A stretch of DNA of 64,000 nucleotides, from positions 26,565 to 90,564 of the IMG/VR virus record IMGVR_UViG_3300042486_001390; one strand, written 5' to 3'. The notes beneath the pieces were generated by a model, which made no database searches, was not told the DNA's origin, and worked only from the letters and a program-made list of their open reading frames with translations. How positions within the stretch are numbered: the first letter of the stretch is position 1; each line of letters starts with the position of its first letter. Position numbers and translations under genes: made by a program. This stretch comes from a virus. This document shows, piece by piece, positions 31,213-39,455 of the stretch.

Positions 31213-32811
31213 TTATTTATCCTGAATGTAATTTGTTTTTAGTTGAGATGCCCGTTCAATTTCTCTAGCTAGGTAGCCGATATGAAAAGATTGAATACTG
31301 GGACAATCGGCAATTATTTGACGGATTAGCTTCAAAGGATTCTTACCTTCCCATTTTCCCACAAATTCACCGTTAGGGTTTAGCTGACTGACTGTGATAT
31401 TATTACTATCTGTTTCCACTAAAAAGTTACCAGCAGGATCACTGTAGCCTCGAAACTCTTGACTAATAATTGATTGGTATTGATTGTTAATTAACTGTTC
31501 TACATTTTCCCAACAGTCATCGTAAATATGGGCTGATTGACTAATGGTAATCAGTGGACCCATTGATAAATCGTAGTCAGACTGCCTAGCAATTTCATCT
31601 CTGATATGACGCTGTAAAGCCCGTAATCCCATTGCATTAGCTGGCCAAGCGGAAAACATATCATTACTTCTAAAGGTAGCTGTTAAAGACAGTTCATTAT
31701 CTACTACTCTTACCCAGATATGATTGAGACAGGGAGATCCGCTGTGATTATGATCTGAATCGCCTACCGAGCGGCCTCCTCGGTCAATAGAATTTGGTAC
31801 TATTTCCCACCCGTCAGAATCGAAAAAAAACTCGTTTGATCGGGAAAACTCACTTTTTAAAGCCAAGCTGTAACATCCACTGGTAAGACTTTGGGGGTTG
31901 CCACTCCCGCTATCCCAAAGGGACATAACGGCACTAGCTGAGTCATTTTCTTCAATCAATTTGTTGATAACTGCTTTAATCTGGTCTTGACCAAACCAAG
32001 AGCGTAATCTTTGACCATAGGTATATTTAACCCCCTCCCTATAATCAGCATCATCAAGTATTTGTGGGATATAGTTCTTTAGATATTCTCTATCTAAAGG
32101 TAAGTAATTAGGTTCTGGAAAATAAAAATCTTCTGGTTCATCGGTAACTATCGCCATTAGGTCGATTAACTCTTGCCATTTACCATCATACCCAGTAGGT
32201 CTGATAGTGCCAATAGTTTTGATTCTTTGCAGTATTTTTATCCAAGTTTCAGCAATGGTTTTACCTTCAATCCGATGACCATATCGTGAACCGGGTTTTA
32301 CTTCTGATGTAGGTTCATTGTAGGGAAAAACCATCGGTTCTGCCCACAAACCAAAGTTTCCTACTTCTACTATTGATTTTATATCTATATCCCGTTCAAG
32401 ATTTGGTATTAAAATCACAGAATATCGTAATTGATTTAAAACTTCTAAAGGAATATTTATATCAATATATCCTTTCACTAAAGAATCAATTACCCAACAC
32501 TCTTTCCCTACATAATTCTTCCCTCTATAAACCCCATTTTTAAAGAAGTCTTTTAGACATTGAACGCTACCAGAATTTTTGTCTTCTTGGGTTGAATCCA
32601 TTACAACAAGATAACGAACGTGGGGATTAGCTAACAAATTGCGAACCAGAAAGTTAATTCCCCTTGATGCGCTATAGAGGTTCCCGATCACAGCATAATC
32701 AGAAGGATCAAGTTTTGCGGCTACCGACTTAGCAGGAGTCCATCCTGTACAGATAGCAATATAGCCACTGCCTAAAATCAACTGATTGGGCTTGTAGATT
32801 GCATTAAACAT
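31213..32811 (-). CDS. Thymidylate synthase with MtrA-like N-terminal domain
   Basis: 532 residues. The C-terminal half carries thymidylate synthase motifs: YGQRLRSWFGQDQIKAVI, then SASAVMSLWD, SPCLNHIWVRVV with the catalytic Cys, and LSLTATFRSNDMFSAWPANAMG (the RSxDxFxxxP signature). Residues 1-165 (GSGYIAICTGWTPAKSVAAKL, DYAVIGNLYSASRGINFLVRNLLANPHVRYLVV) resemble the MtrA/DUF4346 domain. ThyA methylates dUMP; the extra domain may bring another one-carbon or partner role. AAGGAAAAGCC precedes ATG 32811. Operon with nrdA and nrdB. Confidence 0.8.
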   Translation of the reverse strand: MFNAIYKPNQLILGSGYIAICTGWTPAKSVAAKLDPSDYAVIGNLYSASRGINFLVRNLLANPHVRYLVVMDSTQEDKNSGSVQCLKDFFKNGVYRGKNYVGKECWVIDSLVKGYIDINIPLEVLNQLRYSVILIPNLERDIDIKSIVEVGNFGLWAEPMVFPYNEPTSEVKPGSRYGHRIEGKTIAETWIKILQRIKTIGTIRPTGYDGKWQELIDLMAIVTDEPEDFYFPEPNYLPLDREYLKNYIPQILDDADYREGVKYTYGQRLRSWFGQDQIKAVINKLIEENDSASAVMSLWDSGSGNPQSLTSGCYSLALKSEFSRSNEFFFDSDGWEIVPNSIDRGGRSVGDSDHNHSGSPCLNHIWVRVVDNELSLTATFRSNDMFSAWPANAMGLRALQRHIRDEIARQSDYDLSMGPLITISQSAHIYDDCWENVEQLINNQYQSIISQEFRGYSDPAGNFLVETDSNNITVSQLNPNGEFVGKWEGKNPLKLIRQIIADCPSIQSFHIGYLAREIERASQLKTNYIQDK

Positions 32812-32947
32812 TGGCTTTTCCTTTTTCTTTAATATTGGGTTGCTTCCAAGTTTCTATTTCTTTCAGAAATAAATCAGATTTAGGTTTCCAATTTTCTATT
32901 TCTTCTAGAAGCAAGTCCAGTTTTGCGTTGATTTCTTCAAGAGTCAT
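32804..32947 (-). CDS. Small coiled-coil protein (47 aa)
   Basis: Too short for usual filters: MTLEEINAKLDLLLEEIENW then DLFLKEIETWK, two tandem LLxEIExW heptad segments. Its last codons overlap the thymidylate synthase ATG, implying translational coupling. Confidence 0.5.
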   Translation of the reverse strand: MTLEEINAKLDLLLEEIENWKPKSDLFLKEIETWKQPNIKEKGKANV

Positions 32948-32970
32948 AATTGATTTTACCTCTACTTTGT

Positions 32971-33156
32971 TCAAGAGATTTTATTTCTGCTAATGTTTTT
33001 TTTGATTGATTCTTTTTCATTGGCAAGCAATTCTCTTACTTTTTGAAAAAGAATCAATATTCTTTTGTCAATTTCTGTGATAGTTATAAGTCCCTCTTTA
33101 TTTGAGAATTTTTTACGAAAAGCAAATATTAGGGATGCTATCAGAAACTTTAACAA
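32971..33156 (-). CDS. Small hypothetical protein (61 aa)
   Basis: Hydrophobic N-terminus (LKFLIASLIFAFRKKF) then a charged helix (IDKRILILFQKVRELLANEKESIKKN). Overlaps the preceding gene's end by seven bases. Possible small membrane-associated protein. Confidence 0.4.
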   Translation of the reverse strand: MLKFLIASLIFAFRKKFSNKEGLITITEIDKRILILFQKVRELLANEKESIKKNISRNKIS

Positions 33157-33446
33157 ATATACGAAAGGTTTAGAGGAGGAGATGCGGGATGAGGTCTAAC
33201 AAATACATGATGTACCAATCCAGCTAGTTGATAAGTTCCAATGTATTGTCCTTTTTTATCTATCAAATCGTCATCAGTACAGTAAGTCAAAATATCAAAA
33301 ATCCTCTTAGGTTCTTCTGTTTCTACTAATGCCCAAAGTGTAGGAATATTATTCTGCAACTGAACGCATAATATCTTTGCGTTTAAAGGCATTTCGATCT
33401 CGTGACAAGAAGTTGTATCTATAGGGTACTTCCAGATGGTTCTCAT
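33150..33446 (-). CDS. DUF7352-like small protein
   Basis: 98 residues. MRTIWKYPI, EIEMPLNAKILCVQLQNNIPTLWALVETEEPKR and GQYIGTYQLAGLVHHVF fit a common phage and bacterial family (kTIWKFpl...mP.gAkilsvq.Q...p.lWalVd...YiGTfQ...hVf). Function unknown, usually in phage accessory loci. Confidence 0.75.
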   Translation of the reverse strand: MRTIWKYPIDTTSCHEIEMPLNAKILCVQLQNNIPTLWALVETEEPKRIFDILTYCTDDDLIDKKGQYIGTYQLAGLVHHVFVRPHPASPPLNLSYIC

Positions 33447-33501
33447 TGGTTTTTTGGGTTAGTGTACATTGATCCGATAACCGATAACTGGCACTGTAGT
33501 A

Positions 33502-33705
33502 TTACTCTGGTTTTTGCCACGGATTATCACCTAATCCCCATTGATGTTTAAGAAAAGCTTTGTACATATTTTCTCTGACCATCATTTGTTCGTAAAGCTT
33601 GATCAGGAAATCCTGCGCTTGCTCCTGACTCATTTTTTCTACCTGAGTCTGAAAAGAACGAATATTGAACTGCTGTTCTAAAGAAAGTTTGATAGGTTGA
33701 GACAT
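33502..33705 (-). CDS. Phycobilisome-NblA-like small helical protein
   Basis: 67 residues: SLEQQFNIRSFQTQVEKMSQEQAQDFLIKLYEQMMVRENMYKAFLKHQWGL. This is the NblA pattern (LexEFxlrxfxxqvxxmsxeqaqexLvxlyxqmmxxxnxyxxLlkhxwg). NblA triggers phycobilisome degradation in cyanobacteria, and copies are known in Microcystis phages. The ribosome site TAGGAGTAATGC sits just upstream. It gives strong support for a phycobilisome-containing cyanobacterial host. Confidence 0.88.
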   Translation of the reverse strand: MSQPIKLSLEQQFNIRSFQTQVEKMSQEQAQDFLIKLYEQMMVRENMYKAFLKHQWGLGDNPWQKPE

Positions 33706-33720
33706 AGCATTACTCCTAAA

Positions 33721-33915
33721 TTAAAATTCAGACTCTTCTTTTTGAGGTTCAAATCTATTATCAAAGTCTTCCAACGTTTGTTTTAGACAATGATAAAAGC
33801 CATTAAATTCGTCAAAAGGTTCCCAGTCTTTTTCGTGATGTTTGAGTAGCTTTCTTGCCATTTCTGGTTCAATGGGAACATAGATGTAATCTTCTAGCGT
33901 GAATTTATCTTCCAC
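33721..33915 (-). CDS. Small acidic hypothetical protein (64 aa)
   Basis: MEDKFTLEDYIYVPIEPEMARKLLKHHEKDWEPFDEF, acidic with aromatic residues. It overlaps the following gene by eleven bases, just upstream of the NblA-like gene. Not recognised. Confidence 0.5.
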   Translation of the reverse strand: MEDKFTLEDYIYVPIEPEMARKLLKHHEKDWEPFDEFNGFYHCLKQTLEDFDNRFEPQKEESEF

Positions 33916-34183
33916 CGCCTAACTCCTCCCAAAAATTGTCAAAACAAGTGATTTTCATCTCTAATCTTCTGTCAAATAAATCTTGAAAATTAGGATTATC
34001 AATTTCTTTTTTTATTCTATCAGAGTATTCATGTACAAAAGAAATAATGTTTTCAAGGCTGATAGCATTGTTAGCTTCATCTTGATAATATTGTTCTTTT
34101 TGAGCATCCGACATTTTATCCCAAATTTGACTTCTTAATTCTATTAAGTCTTTTTTAAGGTTTTTTATTAGATTCGCATCCAT
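33905..34183 (-). CDS. Small helical hypothetical protein (92 aa)
   Basis: Helical throughout (LIKNLKKDLIELRSQIWDKMSDAQKEQYYQDE, IISFVHEYSDRIKKEI). Operon member with the NblA-like gene. Not recognised. Confidence 0.5.
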   Translation of the reverse strand: MDANLIKNLKKDLIELRSQIWDKMSDAQKEQYYQDEANNAISLENIISFVHEYSDRIKKEIDNPNFQDLFDRRLEMKITCFDNFWEELGGGR

Positions 34184-34206
34184 ACCATAACACCTCTTTT
34201 AGATAA

Positions 34207-34392
34207 TTATCTCTTTTTGATCGCCATTTTTTCGAGTATTAACCGAGTATCTTTTTCTGCCTGAGATTTAGCGTATAAAGCTATAAACTTTAATCCTTTG
34301 CGAATAATTTCAGCCCTCGGTAAATTCAACTGCTGAGATATTTCTTCGAGACATTCTGAGCTTTTCCCACTAATTGAAATTTTGATAATCAT
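34207..34392 (-). CDS. Ribbon-helix-helix (CopG-type) DNA-binding protein
   Basis: A 61-residue protein. IIKISISGKSSECLEEISQQLNLPRAEIIRKGLKFIALYA has the beta strand, helix A, loop, helix B layout of RHH proteins with an LPRAEIIRKG turn. Probably a dimeric repressor of a local operon. Confidence 0.7.
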   Translation of the reverse strand: MIIKISISGKSSECLEEISQQLNLPRAEIIRKGLKFIALYAKSQAEKDTRLILEKMAIKKR

Positions 34393-34402
34393 GTTTTAGC
34401 TC

Positions 34403-34606
34403 TTACCGATACTTCTCCACTAAATAATCAATATACGATTCTTTGGGGTCTTCTGAGCCTAAATCAACAACCCCCACTAAGTTTCTTGTCCAAGAATCAA
34501 GATCGCTTATGTTAGGGAATGAGAGTAGGTGATTTTTTGCTTTGTCTTTTACTATCGCAATATTTAACATGAAAAATGTTAAATCTATCAGTAATTGTTT
34601 TGACAT
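34403..34606 (-). CDS. Small hypothetical protein (67 aa)
   Basis: MSKQLLIDLTFFMLNIAIVKDKAKNHLL then LDSWTRNLVGVVDLG. First gene of the leftward run that ends in nrdB, facing a plus-strand promoter at 34665. Not recognised. Confidence 0.5.
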   Translation of the reverse strand: MSKQLLIDLTFFMLNIAIVKDKAKNHLLSFPNISDLDSWTRNLVGVVDLGSEDPKESYIDYLVEKYR

Positions 34607-34664
34607 AATTTTATCTTGTTTCTACAAATTTACCATAATTAAACTATATGCCTTCTTACTTGAA

Positions 34665-34693
34665 TTGTCAAGATAATTTTGATACACTAAGAT
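34665..34693 (+). promoter_or_regulatory. Plus-strand promoter
   Basis: TTGTCA (34665-34670), 17-base spacer, TAAGAT (34688-34693). It sits downstream of the ATG at 34648, so the real start of the next gene must be the later ATG at 34717. Confidence 0.7.
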
Positions 34694-34716
34694 TAGAAAA
34701 ATTTATATTAATACAA

Positions 34717-35151
34717 ATGTTCGACAGTGCTATTGGAGTTGCGGGAAAGTTTCTAGAAAATCCCACAATTAAGGCTAATGCCTCTCTATCCTTTTCCGTG
34801 GCTACAGGCTCGACTATAACTACAGATAGCGTAGGCAATCCGATCATAAGCCCTGCAGCGATGGAATCCGTAGTAATTACCTGTTGGTTGCAACAGTCAA
34901 AACCGCCTGTGGCAGAATTACAAGAGGGTAGTTATCTCGATTGTGAATATTTTGAGGGAAGATTGGTAAAGCCTAAAGATTACCCGCTCCCAGTCAGGAC
35001 TACAGGGGAACTACAAGTAACAATTAATGGCAGAATCGGTCTTGTCAGGCAGTTAAATGTGTTTGAGTCTCCAACAAGTCAACAGTTAGGAATTGCCGCA
35101 AAACTAGGACGGAGAATTAAACTTTATGTAAGGTTTGATCAGGGTAGTTAA
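34717..35151 (+). CDS. Head-tail or structural protein on the opposite strand
   Basis: 144 residues from ATG 34717, chosen by promoter position: MFDSAIGVAGKFLENPTIKANASLSFSVATGS, then beta-rich with PVRTTGELQVTING. Beta-barrel-like proteins of this look occur near head-tail joining genes. It is isolated on the plus strand inside the leftward head module and is convergent with a small membrane gene, overlapping it by four bases. Confidence 0.55.
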   Translation: MFDSAIGVAGKFLENPTIKANASLSFSVATGSTITTDSVGNPIISPAAMESVVITCWLQQSKPPVAELQEGSYLDCEYFEGRLVKPKDYPLPVRTTGELQVTINGRIGLVRQLNVFESPTSQQLGIAAKLGRRIKLYVRFDQGS

Positions 35152-35309
35152 GCACCGGAACCTTTTAAGTAGCCGAGGTATCCTGAAACAATTGCCACGA
35201 TAACATTGCCGTAGGTGTCAGTAGTTTCAGGAGTTAGAGTGGAATGAATCAGGCAAGCGAAAACAATTAAAACACAGACAATAGACGGGTCTAACTTAAG
35301 ATATGACAT
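35148..35309 (-). CDS. Small membrane protein (holin-like size)
   Basis: 53 residues from ATG 35309 (or 57 from 35321). Two hydrophobic segments: SIVCVLIVFACLIHS and NVIVAIVSGYLGYL, ending KGSGA. It overlaps the 3' end of rusA. Similar small two-span proteins are common in phage head modules; holin activity is possible but unsupported. Confidence 0.45.
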   Translation of the reverse strand: MSYLKLDPSIVCVLIVFACLIHSTLTPETTDTYGNVIVAIVSGYLGYLKGSGA

Positions 35310-35706
35310 TGCTGTTATCATCTTTTATAAAAATTTTCCTTAGAATTGGTTTATCACTAATTGTTAACTTTAATTCGTCTTGGTTCCATTTCGTGAATAT
35401 TGAATCGTATCCATAAATATATTTTAAACTGTCATCGACAATAACCCCCGCTTTTTTTAGCCCATCATTGACATACTTTGCGCTACCACAAACATTATCA
35501 GGGTCACGCCCAAAGTTTTTAATTCGCCATTCGTAAAGCATCCATACTTTGTCAGGAAAACATGGAACTTCTTGTTCTATAATAAGTTTTTGTATATTAA
35601 AATCCCATTCTTTTTTAGTAGTTGCGCTTTTAAATTTATTTGCGCGAGCTAATCTTATTTGATCATTAAGAGTCGGCGGAAGTGGACAGATAAAAATCGC
35701 TTTCAT
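35296..35706 (-). CDS. rusA: RusA-family Holliday junction resolvase
   Basis: 136 residues. PLPPTLNDQIRLAR opens as in RusA (P..P..N...R). RIKNFGRDPDNVCGSAKYVNDGLKKAGVIVDDSLKYI holds the catalytic acidic cluster (RDPDN, K..ND.L..AG.i.DD). It cuts four-way junctions before packaging, fitting with the RecT-like gene. It overlaps the adaptor gene by four bases. Confidence 0.88.
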   Translation of the reverse strand: MKAIFICPLPPTLNDQIRLARANKFKSATTKKEWDFNIQKLIIEQEVPCFPDKVWMLYEWRIKNFGRDPDNVCGSAKYVNDGLKKAGVIVDDSLKYIYGYDSIFTKWNQDELKLTISDKPILRKIFIKDDNSNVIS

Positions 35707-36374
35707 AATCTTGTTGGGCGATACTTTTTAAATATCATTAACAAATCATCAGGAATTGTACCAAGTTGACCAGTCCCATAATTGATTTTTGCCTCTTCAA
35801 AAGGTAATTCAACTGACGAAACACCCTTAAAAGAACCCGTATTGCATACCCAATCTAAAACACGGCCAAAAGCCGCTTTTATCTCTCTTGTTTGTCGGGT
35901 ATCTTGAGAGAAATTAATGCCACTGGAATACTCCACGTCAGCCTCGGAAAACTCAGGATATGGTTCCCGACTGTAGCCATGATAGCCGCCATATCCCCAC
36001 GATCTACCAATTGCTGTAGATAGGTGAATTTGCCCGTCTATATCGATTATGTAGTCGTTAGAACCTAAAATTTGCCAACTATCAGGAGCGATAGCCCGAT
36101 TAAATCCATCGGTAATATTGCCTAGTCTGGCTTTAATTATCGGAGCAGGATTGCTGATAATTGGAGTATTTATACTGACATAAGTTAATCTAAAATTTTG
36201 GAATTTCAGGTTAACTCTTAGTCTTTCCCGGTGACGGGTAATTTCTAGGGGTCGATCTGCCCCTCTATCGCCTTCAATGATTGATTGAACAAAGTAAATC
36301 GCACCAGTGACGGCATCTTCTGATAAAGATACCGATGGTGCGAAAATAGAGAGGTCATCAACGCTAAAAATCAT
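35703..36374 (-). CDS. Head-tail adaptor protein (probable)
   Basis: 223 residues, largely beta (VNLKFQNFRLTYVSINTPII), with GSNDYIIDIDGQIHLSTAIG and a C-terminal DDLLMIFKKYR. It follows the capsid and the small zinc-ribbon gene, the usual position of gp6-like head completion proteins. Assignment by order. Confidence 0.5.
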   Translation of the reverse strand: MIFSVDDLSIFAPSVSLSEDAVTGAIYFVQSIIEGDRGADRPLEITRHRERLRVNLKFQNFRLTYVSINTPIISNPAPIIKARLGNITDGFNRAIAPDSWQILGSNDYIIDIDGQIHLSTAIGRSWGYGGYHGYSREPYPEFSEADVEYSSGINFSQDTRQTREIKAAFGRVLDWVCNTGSFKGVSSVELPFEEAKINYGTGQLGTIPDDLLMIFKKYRPTRL

Positions 36375-36598
36375 TAGGAAACCTTACTCAACAAAGGACA
36401 ACTTGTGTCATGAACCGGGCAAAATGGACGATGTTCGAGGTCGGTTCTAAGTTGACCCTTACACCGGTTACAGACTGGATAACCCAGTGCTTTTAGGTTG
36501 TCATAAGTAACTTTATTGGTTCCATTTGTCGGGGGAAGGTTTTTAGTTCCACCTGTCACAGTGGGTAAAGTTTCTTCGAGGGTTTCTTTGCTTGCCAT
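36374..36598 (-). CDS. Small zinc-ribbon protein of the head module
   Basis: 74 residues from ATG 36598. VCNRCKGQLRTDLEHRPFCPVHDTSCP gives C-x2-C...C-x-x-H...C, a probable zinc site. Earlier in-frame starts overlap the capsid gene and are rejected. Similar small Cys proteins often lie between capsid and adaptor genes. Confidence 0.6.
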   Translation of the reverse strand: MASKETLEETLPTVTGGTKNLPPTNGTNKVTYDNLKALGYPVCNRCKGQLRTDLEHRPFCPVHDTSCPLLSKVS

Positions 36599-36618
36599 AA
36601 TTGTTAGAAAGATAGGGT

Positions 36619-38496
36619 TTATACAGCTACATCTAGGGTGCGTAATTCGGCTACTCGTAACTGCTGAGAGGCTTCCCCAGTACCTACGGGATCGACATCT
36701 AAGGTCTTGTAGCCGAGCCACGCTAACCAAGTTGCGCGAATCCGACGATCAAATTGAGTGACATTATCAAAAGTGATTTGAAACGGCATCCCTACACCAA
36801 CACCTAACGCACCGGCTCCAATTAAATAACCAGTACGGGTAGTTTTAGCACCTAAAGAACCGCCCAATGTTTCACTTTGAACACCGGGTTGACCAGCCGC
36901 TCCGACACCGACACTATTGCCAGTTTCAAAAATATGAAATTTTTCTACTAACCCTAAATACGAGCTAACCCTTCCAGTATCTCCAGGGGGAATATAAGAC
37001 GGATTGAGAATATTTAGTAAAGCGTCAAGATCGCGAGTTGTATTTGCTTGCCAATCGTCATCATAACTCTCTTTTAATTGCAGAATTTGAGTCGAATTTA
37101 GGAATAACAAATACGTCTGGTCGGGATACATCTGGAACCTGTTATCGTGGGCATATTGATATAATCGCCGCAAGAATCCTTTGGTAAAAGTTCCATCATC
37201 TCCTGTTGCCGATAGCCCAGCAGGAGAAGTAACAAGACTGCCTTTTTTGTTATACAAATGCAGTGACGTGCTATCAAGCATAGTTTTGATCATGGTATTA
37301 TCAAAACTTGCATAGTCGTAATACAGCGTATTCTGCATCCAATCAATCATTCCCATCGCACTAAAATATTCAGTGAAAGTTGGGATAGAAACAGGTCGGA
37401 TTGCAGTAGAAGCACCTACTTTACCGCGCCCATATTCAAAGATTTCTGCCGATACGCTAGACGCACTATTATTATCTGATTCAGAAGTCAGATCAGCATA
37501 CTCACCCTTTCCTGATAGTTGATAATCGCTTACCGACGGGGAACTTGTTAGGTAATTTAATCGAGGAATTCGGATAACAGTTCCATTACGAGCCGTAAAG
37601 TCTAAGGCATAATTAGGAATCTGCCAAAAGGCAAATCCAGGGATTTGAGTTGTACGGAGAATTGCTGACAAAGTGTCGAGAAAAAATGGGGGAAGATCAG
37701 CCGCAGTCGTTGGGGCATTTTTTGAAACTTGACCGCCCACTACAGGAGCCGAACGAGTCCCTCTGAACCAGCCTTGTTTGCGACCCCAATCATCTAAAGA
37801 GTTGACAATCTGTTGCCGGTTATTTTTAACATGGCGATCTAATCGTACTTTATCGTACAGGTTTACTGTCTGATTACCGCCCATTACAGGAGCCGAATAG
37901 ATTACACCAGAATTTTTCTGAATGTCTTCAATCAAATCAAAGGTTTCGTCAAGCGCACCAGTGATTTTATCGGCATCATGGGCGACGGTTTTGTTGAAGT
38001 TAGGCAACTGCATTTTTTCGGGTGTTTGGCTACCGTAAAGCTTTCCTAAGTCAGCAAAGTTATTAATCGTTTTTTCCGACTCAGTGATTTTAGTTTCTAG
38101 TTGAGCAATTTTTTCATTAGATTTTTGGATAGCTTCCGTGGCAGAATTGAGAGAAGCTTCTAAGGTGGCTTTTGTAGCTTCAAATTGTTGCTTTTGGGAC
38201 TCTAATGCAGATTTTTTGTCTAATTCCATCGCTTGCTTTACCGAAGCTACGGTTTCTGCTACGGTGTTTTGTACAATCTCTTGAATCGCTTTGAGATCAA
38301 GGACTGGGACGGGAGTGGGATCAGGGTCAGAATTTTTGACTGGTACACCACTTCCAGAAGGCTTTAAGTCACCTCGAAAAGTGGCTTTTTGAGTCAAGGC
38401 GTAGATTTCTTCTTGAGAAGGAGTATCACTTCCTTCTACTGAATCTTTAACAACTACGGGAGTAACCCGCTTAATTTCTTTTAGGATACTTTTCAT
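36619..38496 (-). CDS. Major capsid protein with N-terminal scaffold region
   Basis: 625 residues. Residues 70-165 form a long coiled coil (SVKQAMELDKKSALESQKQQ, SLNSATEAIQKSNEKIAQLE), like the delta domain of HK97-type capsids that is cut off during maturation. The rest is beta-rich with PVMGGNQTVNLYDKV and several SxSxSD loops. It follows the protease gene directly, matching HK97 order. Longer than typical; the C-terminal 430 residues are the shell domain. Confidence 0.8.
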   Translation of the reverse strand: MKSILKEIKRVTPVVVKDSVEGSDTPSQEEIYALTQKATFRGDLKPSGSGVPVKNSDPDPTPVPVLDLKAIQEIVQNTVAETVASVKQAMELDKKSALESQKQQFEATKATLEASLNSATEAIQKSNEKIAQLETKITESEKTINNFADLGKLYGSQTPEKMQLPNFNKTVAHDADKITGALDETFDLIEDIQKNSGVIYSAPVMGGNQTVNLYDKVRLDRHVKNNRQQIVNSLDDWGRKQGWFRGTRSAPVVGGQVSKNAPTTAADLPPFFLDTLSAILRTTQIPGFAFWQIPNYALDFTARNGTVIRIPRLNYLTSSPSVSDYQLSGKGEYADLTSESDNNSASSVSAEIFEYGRGKVGASTAIRPVSIPTFTEYFSAMGMIDWMQNTLYYDYASFDNTMIKTMLDSTSLHLYNKKGSLVTSPAGLSATGDDGTFTKGFLRRLYQYAHDNRFQMYPDQTYLLFLNSTQILQLKESYDDDWQANTTRDLDALLNILNPSYIPPGDTGRVSSYLGLVEKFHIFETGNSVGVGAAGQPGVQSETLGGSLGAKTTRTGYLIGAGALGVGVGMPFQITFDNVTQFDRRIRATWLAWLGYKTLDVDPVGTGEASQQLRVAELRTLDVAV

Positions 38497-38551
38497 TACT
38501 GATTACTGATCACTAACTATTAGATATAATTGTACTACAGAACTTTCTATT

Positions 38552-39271
38552 TTAGGTAAAAACAAAAGTATTGAGACGGGAATCTATTAATCTTGCCTGA
38601 CGACAATTGCCACTGGTAACAAAACTGCATTCGATAGAATCCATCTTTCCGGAACGGCGATAGTAAGGGGTTAGCGTTTCTTCATCTACTAGCCCTGCCA
38701 TATACGGGGGGTAGTGAGGACATTTAGGGTCACTGTAAGGAATATCGCAGATAGGACAAATCGACTCGCCATAAAAAATTCCCCCCATTGAAACATCGGC
38801 TTTTCTGCCATAGGAAATTTCTGAAATAATCGGGTGAGTCGCTTCTACAAAACCGAAAACCAAGACCTGGTGATAACCGTCTTTTTGAATTATTCGGTAA
38901 TCTTCGCTTGGATTAGGGGATTTTTCGAGGATTCGTGTTATTCCTTCTTTGCTTACGCGAGGTAAGGAATAAATAAAAGAATCATAGATCATCCCAAAAG
39001 TTTTGGTTTGATCTTCCCATTCATGATCGATCATCAAAGCGCACCCAGGGTAACTAGCTACCATAGCTTCTAAAACATTTTTATCCCATACCTGGCCAGA
39101 ACTGTGAATTAAGTTATTTGAGGCAATTAAAGCAAATCGCATCAGTTCCGATGATTCCCACGGATCGAGTCCGTAGGGCTTGAATTGATTGATTAACGAC
39201 ATCTCCTCGTCGGTAGGATGACGGATCTGTAGCAATATCTCTAATTCAGCGCGGGTTAGTTTTAGTTCCAT
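38552..39271 (-). CDS. Prohead maturation protease (probable)
   Basis: 239 residues. SSGQVWDKNVLEAMVASYPGCALMIDHEWEDQTKTFGMIYD resembles the N-terminal core of prohead proteases (His near a short strand, D-H-x-W). Near residue 165 a zinc-like site SICPICDIPYSDPKCPHYPP is inserted, unusual for the family, and SIECSFVTSG near the end could hold the Ser nucleophile. It sits between MuF-like and capsid genes, the standard order. Confidence 0.65.
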   Translation of the reverse strand: MELKLTRAELEILLQIRHPTDEEMSLINQFKPYGLDPWESSELMRFALIASNNLIHSSGQVWDKNVLEAMVASYPGCALMIDHEWEDQTKTFGMIYDSFIYSLPRVSKEGITRILEKSPNPSEDYRIIQKDGYHQVLVFGFVEATHPIISEISYGRKADVSMGGIFYGESICPICDIPYSDPKCPHYPPYMAGLVDEETLTPYYRRSGKMDSIECSFVTSGNCRQARLIDSRLNTFVFT

Positions 39272-39312
39272 GTCAATAAAAAATACTTATATAAATAATT
39301 CTATCTAAAGAC

Positions 39313-39341
39313 TTGACGTTTATGGTTGTTTGATCTATATT
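39313..39341 (+). promoter_or_regulatory. Plus-strand consensus promoter in the head operon
   Basis: TTGACG (39313-39318), 17-base spacer, TATATT (39336-39341). It points opposite to the surrounding virion genes and there is no plus-strand ORF downstream before a terminator. Confidence 0.75.
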
Positions 39342-39347
39342 AATAGT

Positions 39348-39455
39348 GTCGTCTCCAACCGAAACCCATAAATATAAAATTTCAATACAAAATATTTGTC
39401 TCCATAGAAAGTGTATAGCCGAGGAAACAGCGCAGGATTGATACCCTGCGTTTTT
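39348..39455 (+). ncRNA. Candidate small RNA (about 108 nt)
   Basis: Starts about 7 bases after the TATATT box and ends in the T run of a hairpin at 39431-39455. It has two GTCTCC segments (39351, 39403), AAACCCAT, and GCCGAGGAAACAGC before the terminator. No ATG frame of sensible length exists. It fills the 183-base gap between protease and MuF-like genes. Transcript existence is inferred. Confidence 0.6.
39431..39455 (+). terminator. Rho-independent terminator (plus strand)
   Basis: CGCAGG-N8-CCTGCG stem followed by TTTTT on the plus strand only. The minus strand lacks a T run here, so it does not end the head operon. Confidence 0.75.

Noticed and set aside
39348-39455. Hammerhead ribozyme
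   Set aside because: A GAAAC segment is present but the CUGANGA core and the three-stem junction are not.
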